Notes: generated by a model not told the origin, from the letters alone. 49,497 nucleotides of DNA from Pseudoduganella buxea (GCF_009720835.1 NZ_WNKZ01000042.1:1-49497); one strand, 5' to 3'. Positions 8,950-19,174 are shown, counted from the first letter of the stretch. Translations and numbers: made by a program.

Positions 8950-9497
8950 AAATCACGCAAAACATTCTGCTCGCTTCCCTGCTGGGCGTATCGCTGGCAG
9001 CCGGCGCCGCCGTGCTGAAGACCGATCCGGCCAAGACCACCGTGTCGGCCGTGTTCAAGCAGATGAACGTGCCGGTGGAGTCGAAGTTCACCAGGCACCG
9101 CGTGGTGATCGACTATAACGCGGCAGCCGTCGACACCTCGAAGGCGACGGTGGAAGTCGATACCGCCAGCCTGGACCTGGGCGAAGCGGAAATGAACAAG
9201 GAAGTGGCGAAGAAGGAGTGGTTCAACGCGGCCCAGTATCCGAAGGCCACCTTCGTCTCCAGCTCGATCAAGAACGCCGGCGCCGGCAAGCTGACCGTGG
9301 CCGGCAAGCTGACCATCAAGGGCAAGGCGGCCGACGTCACCTTCCCCGTCACCGTCAAGACCGAAGGCGGCAAGCAGGTCTTCGACGGCGCCGTGCCGAT
9401 CAAGCGCCTGGCCTTCAATATCGGCGAAGGCGAGTGGAAGGATACCGGCATGGTGGCAGATGAAGTGACCATCAAGTTCCACGTCGTCAGCCAATAA
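8946..9497 (+). CDS. YceI-family periplasmic lipid-binding protein (copy 1)
   Basis: This 183-residue protein has a clear signal peptide (MKITQNILLASLLGVSLAAG) and the YceI lipocalin-like beta-barrel, recognisable from FKQMNVPVESKFTRHR, the alternating segments around VEVDTASLDLGE, and YPKATFVSSSIKNAG. YceI proteins bind isoprenoid or other lipid ligands in the periplasm; a quinone-type ligand would fit the coupled cytochrome b561. A second YceI gene follows 26 bases later, so b561-yceI-yceI form one operon. Confidence 0.93.
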   Translation: MKITQNILLASLLGVSLAAGAAVLKTDPAKTTVSAVFKQMNVPVESKFTRHRVVIDYNAAAVDTSKATVEVDTASLDLGEAEMNKEVAKKEWFNAAQYPKATFVSSSIKNAGAGKLTVAGKLTIKGKAADVTFPVTVKTEGGKQVFDGAVPIKRLAFNIGEGEWKDTGMVADEVTIKFHVVSQ

Positions 9498-9523
9498 AAA
9501 CCGCTTTACACCAAGGAGACCCG

Positions 9524-10084
9524 ATGAAATCCACGCTGTTGATTGCCCTCTTCGCCCTGGCCGGTGCCGCCAATGCCGCCACCTACAACATCGACCCGAA
9601 CCATACCTACCCAAGCTTCGAAGCGGACCACAAGGGCATGTCGCTTTGGCGCGGCAAGTTCAACAGCACCAGCGGCACCATCACGATGGACCGCGCGGCG
9701 AAAACGGGCAGCATGAACATCGTCATCGACACGACGTCGATCGATTTCGGCCACGACAAGATGAACACGCATGCCAAGGCGGAAGACATCTTCAACGTGG
9801 CGAAGTTCCCCACTGCCACCTACAAGGGCAAGTCCTTCAAGTTCGACGGTGACCGCCTGGTGGCCGTGGACGGCGAGCTGACCCTGATGGGCGTGACGAA
9901 ACCCCTGCAACTGACGGTGAACCGCTTCAAGTGCGCGGTGGATGCACGCATGAAACGGGAAGTGTGCGGCGCCGACGCCAGCGCCGAATTCAAGCGCACC
10001 GATTTCGGCCTGAACTTCGGCATTCCCGCGTTCGCGCCGGAAGTGAAGCTGGCCATCCAGGTGGAGGCCATCGCGGCCGAATAA
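9524..10084 (+). CDS. YceI-family periplasmic lipid-binding protein (copy 2)
   Basis: This 186-residue protein has a signal peptide (MKSTLLIALFALAGAANAA) and then the canonical YceI start TYNIDPNHTYPSFEADH. FGHDKMNTHAKAEDIFNVAKFPTATYKG closely follows the family pattern. C133 and C144 (approximate) may pair. The gene follows copy 1 after 26 bases with an AAGGAG site and ends just before an intrinsic terminator. It resembles the E. coli YceI more than copy 1 does, suggesting an old duplication with divergence. Confidence 0.93.
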   Translation: MKSTLLIALFALAGAANAATYNIDPNHTYPSFEADHKGMSLWRGKFNSTSGTITMDRAAKTGSMNIVIDTTSIDFGHDKMNTHAKAEDIFNVAKFPTATYKGKSFKFDGDRLVAVDGELTLMGVTKPLQLTVNRFKCAVDARMKREVCGADASAEFKRTDFGLNFGIPAFAPEVKLAIQVEAIAAE

Positions 10085-10110
10085 GTTACTGCGGCCCGTA
10101 CAGGGCCGCG

Positions 10111-10136
10111 ATGCCCCGCCTTGCGCGGGGCATTTT
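10111..10136 (+). terminator. Terminator of the b561-yceI-yceI operon
   Basis: ATGCCCCGC and GCGGGGCAT form a strong stem with a short loop, followed by TTTTG. It lies 27 bases after the second yceI stop. Confidence 0.75.
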
Positions 10137-10155
10137 GCTTGCTGTCAGCGGCGGT

Positions 10156-10353
10156 TCAGGCCAGCGCTTCCTTGGCCGCTTCCTCCGGCGTCAACGCGGC
10201 GCAATACTGGTCCGTGAACCAGTCGACCTGTTCCTCGATATGGTCCTGCGCTTCCTTGACGGTGGCGCCGCCGGCGACCAGGAAGCCTTCCACCTCGATG
10301 CACCATTGGATGAACGCCAACGTCTCCTCGTCGAGTTCTTCTTTCTTGGCCAT
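10156..10353 (-). CDS. Small acidic hypothetical protein (65 aa)
   Basis: This is an uncharacterised acidic protein starting MAKKEELDEETLAFIQW and ending in an Ala/Glu-rich tail (LTPEEAAKEALA). It is probably helical, cytoplasmic and without membrane segments. The start at 10353 has a GGGGAATGAC ribosome binding site; an ATG five codons earlier is possible. It is convergent with the yceI operon and divergent from the HTH gene at 10495. Its function is unknown. Confidence 0.65.
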   Translation of the reverse strand: MAKKEELDEETLAFIQWCIEVEGFLVAGGATVKEAQDHIEEQVDWFTDQYCAALTPEEAAKEALA

Positions 10354-10458
10354 GTCATTCCCCTTCATCAGTAATGGCGGATCGGTGCGATTCGCGCTGC
10401 CTCGATTTTACTAGGTCGGCGGCAGGCACGAAGTTTTCGGCCAGTGCCGTCATCTTTT

Positions 10459-10493
10459 GTTGACGAACCCAAAAACGTCAACTAAGATTGACG
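10459..10493 (+). promoter_or_regulatory. Promoter and operator of the HTH/Clp_N module
   Basis: The dyad GTTGACG-N10-CGTCAAC spans 10459-10482, and a third half-site TTGACG lies at 10488-10493. The first half-site also forms a -35 (TTGACG, 10460-10465), followed after exactly 17 bases by TAAGAT (10483-10488). A start of transcription seven bases beyond would fall on the A of the ATG at 10495, giving a leaderless mRNA. Repressor binding to the dyad would cover the promoter; autoregulation by the HTH protein is inferred. Confidence 0.75.
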
Positions 10494-10494
10494 C

Positions 10495-10704
10495 ATGATC
10501 GATTTCACCCAACTCCCCCACCCCACCGACCCGGCCGACGCGCTGGCGGCCGTGGTCGCCCTGCGCCTGGCGGCGGACAAGCTGGAGCGCCTGGCCGTGG
10601 CCCAGGCCATTGCCCAGGGCTGGTCGTGGAGCCAGGTGGCCGACGCGCTGGGCGTGTCGAAACAGGCGGCCCACAAGCGCCTGGCCCCCCTCATCCAACC
10701 CTAG
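10495..10704 (+). CDS. Small HTH DNA-binding regulator (69 aa)
   Basis: This is a minimal helix-turn-helix protein: an N-terminal helix (residues about 14-38) and an HTH at about 40-62 (QGWSWSQVADALGVSKQAAH). It has no ligand or dimerisation domain beyond the N-terminal helix. The stop is eight bases before the start of a Clp_N-domain protein, so the two form an operon. No Shine-Dalgarno precedes the ATG; instead a TAAGAT -10 box lies six bases before it, pointing to leaderless translation. Three TTGACG half-sites around the promoter suggest that it represses itself. Its targets elsewhere in the genome are unknown. Confidence 0.85.
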   Translation: MIDFTQLPHPTDPADALAAVVALRLAADKLERLAVAQAIAQGWSWSQVADALGVSKQAAHKRLAPLIQP

Positions 10705-10712
10705 GAGAATCC

Positions 10713-11237
10713 ATGCTGCAACGAATCAGACAGCGCCTTGCCGACATGCGCACGATCAAGATACTTGCCGAAGCGGCCGAGCGCCACGCGGGCGCGGCGG
10801 GCGAACGCGAACCGGGGCCGGAACACTTCCTGCTGGCTGCGCTGGATTTGCCGGACGGGCTGGCCCAACGGGCATTTGCCCGGCTGGGTGTCGATCCGGC
10901 CGGCCTGCGCGGCGCCATCGCGGCCCAGCACGGTGCCGCGCTGGCCGGCATCGGCGCGGACCCGGCCCTGCTGGCGGACACGGCACCGTTGCCGCCGGCC
11001 ACCGGACCGTATCATGCCAAGGGGTCGATGCAGGAGGTGATGCGGCAGCTGGCCGACTGGCCCCGCGCGCGGCCCACGGAACCGCTGACGGGTGCCCACG
11101 TGCTGGCCGTCATCGCGTCAAGCCGGCAGGGCACGGCGGCGCGGGCCCTGCGGACGCTGGGGCTGGATGGCGGGCCGCTGGCCGAGGCGGCCCGGGCAGA
11201 GATCGCCGCCCATCACTCCACTCTCCACGCCGGTTAG
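10713..11237 (+). CDS. Stand-alone Clp N-terminal (Clp_N) domain protein
   Basis: This 174-residue protein has two Clp_N-like repeats and no AAA+ ATPase. The first is around residues 23-65 (PGPEHFLLAALDLPDG then AFARLGVDPAGLRGAIAAQ), the second around 120-160 (PLTGAHVLAVIASSRQG then ARALRTLGLDGGPLAEAAR). In ClpA/ClpC this domain binds adaptors and substrates. A free copy encoded behind a small HTH protein suggests that it modulates that regulator or its turnover; this is inference. The start has an AGGAG site. The last four bases overlap the end of the convergent SDR gene. Confidence 0.8.
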   Translation: MLQRIRQRLADMRTIKILAEAAERHAGAAGEREPGPEHFLLAALDLPDGLAQRAFARLGVDPAGLRGAIAAQHGAALAGIGADPALLADTAPLPPATGPYHAKGSMQEVMRQLADWPRARPTEPLTGAHVLAVIASSRQGTAARALRTLGLDGGPLAEAARAEIAAHHSTLHAG

Positions 11238-11983
11238 CGCGCCGTATAACCGCCATCGATCGGATAGAAGCCGCCCGTGCAGAAGGAAGCCCGGTCCGAC
11301 AGCAGGAAGGCGGCAAATTCCGCCACTTCCTCGCGCGTGGCCAGCCGCTGCAGCGGGTGTGCGGCGGCCATGCCGTCCAGTGCCTCCCGCGGCATTTCCA
11401 GCATGCGCGGCGTGGCCACGTAGCCGGGGCCGATTGCATTGACGCGCACCTTCTTTGTCGCATATTCCAGCGCCACCGCCCGTGTCAGCCCCAGCACGCC
11501 GTGCTTGGCCGCCGTATAGGCGCCGATGCCAGCGACGCCGACGATGCCGTTGGCCGACGACAGGTTGACGATGGCACCGCCACCGGCGGCCACGATGGCC
11601 GGCAGTTCCGCCTTCAGGCTGAGGAACATGCCGGTCAGGTCCGTCTCGATGACGCTGTTCCATGTTTCCAGCGACAAGTCTTCCAGCAGCGTGTCGTGCG
11701 GCCCCGTCAAGCCGGCGTTGTTGACGGCCAGGTGCAAGGCGCCGAAGCCGGCGACGGCACGCCGCACTGCATCCTGCATTGCCGCTTCGTCGCGCACGTC
11801 GGCCTCGATTGCCAGTGCCCGCCCGCCTTCCGGATCGAGCTCGCCGCGCAGGCGTTCCAATGCAGCGCCGTCGTGCCCCACCAGCGTCACTGCCGCCCCG
11901 CCTGCAAACAGCCGCCGGGCGATCTGTTCGCCGATTCCCGTTGCCGCGCCCGTCACGAGGGCGCTTCGTTTGTTGAGCTCCAT
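11234..11983 (-). CDS. SDR-family oxidoreductase
   Basis: This is a 249-residue classical short-chain dehydrogenase/reductase. The NAD(P)-binding TGAATGIG is at residues 11-18, NNAG at 88-91, the catalytic serine in NLSSANG (142-143), and Y156-x3-K160 in the active site. The C-terminal FYPIDGGYTAR is typical of the FabG-like branch. The acidic/neutral residue after strand 2 (LVGHDG) does not clearly settle NAD versus NADP, and the substrate is unknown. A GGGAGG site precedes the ATG. It is transcribed alone, convergent with the Clp_N gene and downstream of the terminator of the stress gene at 12051-13184. Confidence 0.92.
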   Translation of the reverse strand: MELNKRSALVTGAATGIGEQIARRLFAGGAAVTLVGHDGAALERLRGELDPEGGRALAIEADVRDEAAMQDAVRRAVAGFGALHLAVNNAGLTGPHDTLLEDLSLETWNSVIETDLTGMFLSLKAELPAIVAAGGGAIVNLSSANGIVGVAGIGAYTAAKHGVLGLTRAVALEYATKKVRVNAIGPGYVATPRMLEMPREALDGMAAAHPLQRLATREEVAEFAAFLLSDRASFCTGGFYPIDGGYTAR

Positions 11984-11996
11984 GCCAGCCTCCCGG

Positions 11997-12024
11997 AAAA
12001 AAAAGAGCCCGCAAAAGCGGGCTC
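11997..12024 (-). terminator. Terminator of the glycine-zipper stress gene
   Basis: On the minus strand GAGCCCGC and GCGGGCTC pair around a TTTT loop and are followed by eight T. It lies 27 bases past the stop at 12051 and is one of the strongest terminators in the window. Confidence 0.92.
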
Positions 12025-12050
12025 AAATGGCAGACGTCTAGTCGTATTGC

Positions 12051-13184
12051 TTACTTGCCGTCGCGATCCCAGTCGCCTGGCAAGGCACGTTCCACCTTGT
12101 CCCAGGCCGAGCGGGAAGCGTGTTTCGCTTCATCCCACGACAGGCGCGAGTTGCCCTTGCTGCGTTCCCAGTCGCTGCGCAGCGAGGTTTCGTTGGTATC
12201 CCAGTCGCCACGGTAGTTGGTGCGGCTGGTGTAGCCCAGCGAATAGGCTGGGTCGTAGTCGTCGTACTGGTAAGCGGGGTTGTAGTAGGACTCGTTGCGG
12301 AAATTGTTTTCCCAGTAGACTTTTTCTTCCGCTGGGTTGACCAGGCCGCCGATACCCTTGCCGGCCATGCCGCCAGCCAGGGCACCGATGGCGCCGCCTG
12401 CTGCCATGCCGACCGGGCCGCCCACGGCGCCCATCGCCATGCCGGCCATGGCACCGCCGCCGGCACCGACGCCGGTGGCCATGTGGTGATCGGAGAGGTC
12501 GTCACCGCTCTTTGGATTCACCACCTCGGCTGCGCCCTTGCCTGCCAGGCCGCCGGCAATGCCGCCGACCACGGCACCAGCGGCCATGCCGATCGGGCCG
12601 CCTGGCGTACCGGCCGCCATGCCGGCCATCGCGCCGCCTGCCGCACCGACGCCCGTGCCGATGACGTGCTGGCCTGCGCTGTCTTTCCAGCTCGATTCGA
12701 TATGGGCTGCGTCCTCGTCGGAACGGGCATTGACGCCCATGACGATGCCGCCCGACTTCAGGCCTTCTTCATAATGCTTGACGCGTTCTTCCGGAATACC
12801 GGCACCGATCAGCGCGCCCAGCAGGCCGCCCGTGACGCCGCCTGCACCGGCACCGGCCAGCGCCGCCGCCAGGGGACCGGCCACGACAATGCCCAGGCCC
12901 GGCAGGACCAGGGTCGTGCCCACGGCCGCCACGGCGGCCAGTGCGGCGCCGATGGCACCGCCAACGCCGGCACCGATGCCCGCGCCTTCGGCAGCCTTGC
13001 TGCCCAATTCCGTGTCCGCCGTCTCACTGCCGAAATGACGCTTGCGGGTGTCGTCCGACATCAGCACATTGACGTCGTCCTTGCCGTAGCCGCGCGACGT
13101 CACGTGCTGATAGGCACGCTCGGCGCTCTCACGGTCGTTGAACAGGCCGGTTACCAAGCGGGAATTTTTTGTCTCGTTGTTCAT
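12051..13184 (-). CDS. Glycine-zipper general stress protein (377 aa)
   Basis: The N-terminus (residues about 9-60, RLVTGLFNDRESAERAYQHV) resembles the YflT/general stress protein 17M domain. A glycine-zipper region at 66-130 follows. A tandem duplication of about 52 residues comes next (173-224 and 233-284), each copy running from a His and TGVGA to AGKG and VNP. The C-terminal 90 residues are Tyr/Trp/Asp-rich with repeated tryptophans (DWDT, SDWE, SWDEAKHA, AWDKVE). The glycine zippers could associate with membranes. A GAAAGGAATT site supports the start. It is divergent from a GlsB/YeaQ membrane gene, suggesting a shared stress response. The exact role is unknown. Confidence 0.85.
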   Translation of the reverse strand: MNNETKNSRLVTGLFNDRESAERAYQHVTSRGYGKDDVNVLMSDDTRKRHFGSETADTELGSKAAEGAGIGAGVGGAIGAALAAVAAVGTTLVLPGLGIVVAGPLAAALAGAGAGGVTGGLLGALIGAGIPEERVKHYEEGLKSGGIVMGVNARSDEDAAHIESSWKDSAGQHVIGTGVGAAGGAMAGMAAGTPGGPIGMAAGAVVGGIAGGLAGKGAAEVVNPKSGDDLSDHHMATGVGAGGGAMAGMAMGAVGGPVGMAAGGAIGALAGGMAGKGIGGLVNPAEEKVYWENNFRNESYYNPAYQYDDYDPAYSLGYTSRTNYRGDWDTNETSLRSDWERSKGNSRLSWDEAKHASRSAWDKVERALPGDWDRDGK

Positions 13185-13430
13185 GGTAATTCCTTTCTAG
13201 TGGTTGGGGATACCGGTCCACGATACCCCCCGCACCGCTGGCCTTCTGTACGTTTCCGCACCATACAGTCTGCGTTCCTGCAGGCATGTTTTCCACCCGG
13301 CAGGTGCCATCCAACAGAAACCGGTTCTCCGTTCGCTGGCGCACGGACCAGCCCTGCGGCGGCGCATACACTTTTTTCTCGGCAGGGCAACCTGCCCGGT
13401 CTCTCAATTAACGATATAAGGGGAATGAGC

Positions 13431-13700
13431 ATGAACTTTATTATCTGGATCGTTATCGGCGGCATTATTGGCTGGCTCGCCAGCCTGGTGATGAAAACGG
13501 ACGCCCAACAAGGGATGTTCCTGAACGTGGTTGTCGGTATCGTCGGTGCACTGCTGGGTGGTTGGCTGCTCTCGCCTCTGTTCGGTACGGGTACCATCAA
13601 TGCTGACGACTTCAGCCCGTTGTCGTTGCTCGTCTCCTTCCTCGGCGCAGTCATCCTGCTGGCCATCGTGAACCTCGTGTTCCGCGGTCGCGCGCGCTAA
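13431..13700 (+). CDS. GlsB/YeaQ/YmgE-family stress membrane protein
   Basis: This is a small (89-residue) inner-membrane protein with three hydrophobic segments: FIIWIVIGGIIGWLASLVM, then FLNVVVGIVGALLGGWLLSP, then LLVSFLGAVILLAIVNLVF. The pattern and Gly-rich helices are those of the transglycosylase-associated GlsB/YeaQ family, induced by general stress in many bacteria. I start at 13431 because AAGGGG (13419-13423) is at normal distance; the ATG at 13425 is too close to that site. It is divergent from the glycine-zipper stress protein and ends at an intrinsic terminator. Confidence 0.9.
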   Translation: MNFIIWIVIGGIIGWLASLVMKTDAQQGMFLNVVVGIVGALLGGWLLSPLFGTGTINADDFSPLSLLVSFLGAVILLAIVNLVFRGRAR

Positions 13701-13728
13701 GAAACACGTCCTACCTGGTCGTACCCGA

Positions 13729-13754
13729 AGCCAACGCCGCGGCGTTGGCTTTTT
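13729..13754 (+). terminator. Terminator after the GlsB/YeaQ gene
   Basis: AGCCAACGCC and GGCGTTGGCT form a ten-base stem with a minimal loop, followed by five T. It lies about 30 bases after the stop at 13700. Confidence 0.88.
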
Positions 13755-13928
13755 CACGTCTGGCCTTTCTCCAGCTTATTGCTGCGACGCAGCATCCCGA
13801 CGCCGAATTTCCTTCAGTTTTCAGGGCAAAATTTGCAATTGACGGATCGCTACGTGAACCGGATACTTCGCGTGCCCGGGCTGGCACGTCGCCACGCCTG
13901 CCTGCCTTTACCACTCATCCAGACTCGC

Positions 13929-16085
<2,157 letters not shown>

Positions 16086-16121
16086 TCGCCCGGCCTCGAC
16101 CGTTTTACGTTGTGCATGCAG

Positions 16122-16147
16122 CCACGCCTTCGGGCGTGGTTTTTTTT
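16122..16147 (+). terminator. Terminator of the S46 peptidase gene
   Basis: CCACGCC-TTCG-GGCGTGG, with a stable tetraloop, is followed by eight T. It lies 36 bases after the stop codon. Confidence 0.95.
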
Positions 16148-16277
16148 CGCCCGCTGCATCGGTCTTCGGACCGGCGCCATCGGCGGCCGCGCTTCTTCCT
16201 CGTTATTTTTGGTGAGTTTTGGTGCCTGGCAAAAGCGATATAGTTAGCCCCGTTCTTTTTCCGGAAAGCGACTATTC

Positions 16278-17651
16278 ATGCAACGAATTACCGTGGAACG
16301 CACACAGCATGCGATCGGCCAGGGCGGCTTTCACACTGCAATCCTGCGGGCCGGCGGCCGCCGCTTTTCCGTCGTCTATGACTGCGGCGGCGGTACGGCC
16401 GAGCGCAGAAGCCGAATTATCGACAGCATCGTCGATGCATATCCCCTGGCGCATGACTGGCTCGTCATTTCACACCTGGATGAAGACCATATCAATGGCA
16501 TCGCGCGGCTTGAAGAAAAAGGCATCCGGTTCGCGAACGTATTCCTGCCGCACGTCGATCTGGCCCACAGCGTCTTCATGATGCTGCTGAAAATTGTCGG
16601 CGAGAGTGCTGGCGCCATTGCCGATGAGCGGCTGGAGTCGGTCCGGATCGCGGGCCGGCTCTACTCCGGTGCGTACGGCCGCCCCATCATCATCGCCCGA
16701 AACAGGAACGTGCCGGGAAACGACGCCGTGCGGTCCCTGGATAACCTGGAAGACCTGGCGCCGCACGACTTGCCGCCGCCGTCCGGTTTTTTCCTGACGC
16801 CGGCGTGGCAGGAGGCCCTGGCGCCAGCCCGTCGCGGCGCGATTCTGTCCGACGCCAGGTCCATCCACCTGCACCGGCTGGACTGGACGTTCCGCTTTTA
16901 TTCCCAGGAATGGGCGACACCGCAGGTCGTCGCCGACTTGTGGAACCTGCCTGTGCTCGCCGGCCTGCGTCATGCAATCGATGACCTCGCCCAACTGGGC
17001 ACCAGGGCTGGCAGGACTTTTACCGACGGTATCCAGGCGGCGCTGGAAACGCCGGTCTCGCAGGCTGACGCCAATGCCGCGCTTCGTGCCAGCCACGCCG
17101 GCCACGCAACGGTGAGAAAACGCATCACCGTCAATGCGCTGCTCAAGCTCCTGTACAAGGAGCTGCCCGCTCTGCACGACTACAACAGCAGCTCGCTGTG
17201 TCTGTACTCCGGCCCTGCCGGCATCGGCGGCGGGCCGCGGCAGTGGTTTCAAAGAAGGACCAGCCTGACGCAGCATGAAGCGGGCCACCGCTATCTGACG
17301 CGCGCCGTCGGCTGGCTCGGAATGGGCGACGCACATCTGGGGAAGCCCGCCGACCTGGCAGCATTCGTCGAGCACTACGGAGGTGAACTGCGCCTGACGT
17401 CGACGTTGATGCTGCCGCATCATGGCTCCCGCCTTAACTACGATGATGAGCGGATTACCCTGCATGGCCTCCTGGACACGCTGCCGGCATCGCCTGACCT
17501 GACCTTGATCGCCGCGTCCAATCCGGATCATCAGAAATACAGGCATCCGCACAGGCAAGTGGTCGATATCGCCGCCCGCTATGGAAAAGTTCACAACGTG
17601 AACCTGGACTGGCGTTCGATGTCCGAGGAATCGGTGGTTTCCGAAGGCTGA
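16278..17651 (+). CDS. ComEC-like metallo-beta-lactamase-fold hydrolase (orphan)
   Basis: This is a 457-residue cytoplasmic protein with no signal peptide or membrane segment. The metal motif H66-L-D68-E-D70-H71 (SHLDEDHING) lies near the N-terminus. LPHHGSR (H381-H382) and a late segment ending KYRHPH are arranged as in the C-terminal hydrolase domain of the DNA-uptake protein ComEC, but without its channel part. A middle region of about 200 residues is unlike any family I recognise. Such free-standing proteins may be nucleases, phosphodiesterases or parts of defence modules; none of this can be decided here. It stands alone between a strong terminator and an FMN reductase gene, and its codon use looks slightly less GC-biased than its neighbours. 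Confidence 0.75.
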   Translation: MQRITVERTQHAIGQGGFHTAILRAGGRRFSVVYDCGGGTAERRSRIIDSIVDAYPLAHDWLVISHLDEDHINGIARLEEKGIRFANVFLPHVDLAHSVFMMLLKIVGESAGAIADERLESVRIAGRLYSGAYGRPIIIARNRNVPGNDAVRSLDNLEDLAPHDLPPPSGFFLTPAWQEALAPARRGAILSDARSIHLHRLDWTFRFYSQEWATPQVVADLWNLPVLAGLRHAIDDLAQLGTRAGRTFTDGIQAALETPVSQADANAALRASHAGHATVRKRITVNALLKLLYKELPALHDYNSSSLCLYSGPAGIGGGPRQWFQRRTSLTQHEAGHRYLTRAVGWLGMGDAHLGKPADLAAFVEHYGGELRLTSTLMLPHHGSRLNYDDERITLHGLLDTLPASPDLTLIAASNPDHQKYRHPHRQVVDIAARYGKVHNVNLDWRSMSEESVVSEG

Positions 17652-17729
17652 ACGTTGCCGCCTGCACGCTTCGGCGGCATGAGGTACATTGCATATTCCA
17701 TATCATTGCAACCACCGGAGCCCACCGCC

Positions 17730-18290
17730 ATGACCAAGAAAGTCGCTGTCCTGATCGGCAGCCTGCGCAAGGAATCGCTGACCCGTAAATACGCCCACGC
17801 CATCGCCGCCGTGCTGCCGCCGGAACTGCAATGCGAATTCGTCGAGTTGGGCGACCTGCCCCTGTATAACCAGGACCTGGACGATGCGGGCACGCCGCCG
17901 GCCGCCTGGACGGCGTTTCGCGCCACCCTGGGCAGCGCCGATGCGGTGCTGTTCGTCACGCCCGAATACAACCGCTCGATCCCCGGCGCGCTGAAGAACG
18001 GCATCGACGTCGGTTCGCGCCCCTGGGGCAAGAGCATCTGGGACGGCCGGCCGTCGGCCGTCGTGTCGCAGTCGCCCGGCGCCATCGGCGGCTTTGGCGC
18101 CAACCACCACGTGCGCCAGACCATGGTGGCGCTCAACTCGCCCGTGCAGCCCGGCCCGGAAATGTACATCGGCGGCTCGGCCAAGTTCCTGGCGGACGAC
18201 GGCACCGTCAACAACGACCAGACCCGCGAGCTGCTGACCACCTTCGGCGCCGCGTTTGCCAAGTGGGTCGAGGCCAACGCAAAGCGCTAA
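17730..18290 (+). CDS. NADPH-dependent FMN reductase
   Basis: This 186-residue flavodoxin-fold protein is of the FMN_red (SsuE/ChrR/ArsH-like) family. The phosphate loop is GSLRKESLTRKYAHAI near the N-terminus, and TPEYNRSIPGALKNGID is the family signature for FMN and dimer contacts. It probably reduces free FMN or quinones with NADPH in the cytoplasm. I start at 17730 after a GGAG site; an in-frame ATG 25 codons earlier adds a non-conserved extension. It is convergent with the secreted hypothetical protein, with only two bases between the stop codons. Confidence 0.92.
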   Translation: MTKKVAVLIGSLRKESLTRKYAHAIAAVLPPELQCEFVELGDLPLYNQDLDDAGTPPAAWTAFRATLGSADAVLFVTPEYNRSIPGALKNGIDVGSRPWGKSIWDGRPSAVVSQSPGAIGGFGANHHVRQTMVALNSPVQPGPEMYIGGSAKFLADDGTVNNDQTRELLTTFGAAFAKWVEANAKR

Positions 18291-18292
18291 GC

Positions 18293-18952
18293 TCAGCGGC
18301 AGGAAGGTGTGCCGAAGCGGTGGACTTCACCGCGCAGCCCACGCCGCAGCGTGGCCTGGGCCCCGTCCACGGCCAGCAGCACCGGTTCGCCCTCGTCGCG
18401 CAGCAGCGCCAGGCGGGCACCGGGAAAATGCCGGGGGATGCCTTCGATCTCGCGCAGCCCCAGCGTCTCGCCGTGCACGAGGATGCGGCAGGGTTCGCCA
18501 AAATCGAGCATCACCGTCAGCGCGGCCGGGGCGGCGCCGTGCCCGCGCGGGTCCGGCAGGGCCGTGATGCGCAGCAGCGTCGCGCCCTTGCGCACCGTCA
18601 GGGCCTGCCACGTGTCGAGCGCGTACACCGGTTCAGCGCCCGTCTGCGTCACCGTGCCAGCAGGCGCGACGACGGGGATCGCGTGCCGCGTGGCCGGCAA
18701 GGCCTGGCCCGGCCGCGACAGCAGGATCAGGTCCGCCGTGAAGGGCACGTCTGCCGGCGGGTCGAGCGCCACCACCAGGGCGCCGACCCGCACTTCGGCC
18801 GCGGCGGCGTTGGAAAACACGATGGCGCCGCCCTCTTCGCGCGCGCCGGCGCCGGCCGGGAGGGTCAGCCGGTAACGCGACAGGTCGCCGGCCACCGCCA
18901 GTGGATGGAAAAAGGCCGCGGCCAACAGGCCGGCAAGGATCGAGCACTTCAT
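18293..18952 (-). CDS. Hypothetical secreted protein (219 aa)
   Basis: A signal peptide (MKCSILAGLLAAAFFHPLAVAG) is followed by a beta-rich domain with many Val, Ala, Thr and Gly. A cysteine near residue 175 (EPCRILVHGE) and one near the C-terminus (TPSCR) could pair. I do not recognise the family. It is divergent from the M14 carboxypeptidase gene (start 19175), with about 220 bases between. A periplasmic or surface role is inferred only from the export signal. Confidence 0.7.
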   Translation of the reverse strand: MKCSILAGLLAAAFFHPLAVAGDLSRYRLTLPAGAGAREEGGAIVFSNAAAAEVRVGALVVALDPPADVPFTADLILLSRPGQALPATRHAIPVVAPAGTVTQTGAEPVYALDTWQALTVRKGATLLRITALPDPRGHGAAPAALTVMLDFGEPCRILVHGETLGLREIEGIPRHFPGARLALLRDEGEPVLLAVDGAQATLRRGLRGEVHRFGTPSCR

Positions 18953-19105
18953 CGGACGCCCTCGGGTGATATGCCAGCCGCCGTGATAGCACGGTGCCCG
19001 GGACGGCGATGCGAGCTGGCGCAAAGAGGCGTCGCAAGCGCCTTGCAAGCGGTGGCGGCGCGCCGTTTCGGCGCCCCCCCGCAGGCGGAACGGCCCATGC
19101 TGCAG

Positions 19106-19114
19106 TGCTACAAT
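19106..19114 (+). promoter_or_regulatory. Extended -10 promoter upstream of the M14 peptidase
   Basis: TGCTACAAT is an extended -10 (TG-N-TACAAT) 60 bases before the start at 19175. No convincing -35 is seen, as is common for extended -10 promoters. Confidence 0.4.
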
Positions 19115-19174
19115 TCCACACCCGGCAGCCTACCCGGCGCGCCGCTTTTCCCCCTTGCTCCTGAGATCCAGACC

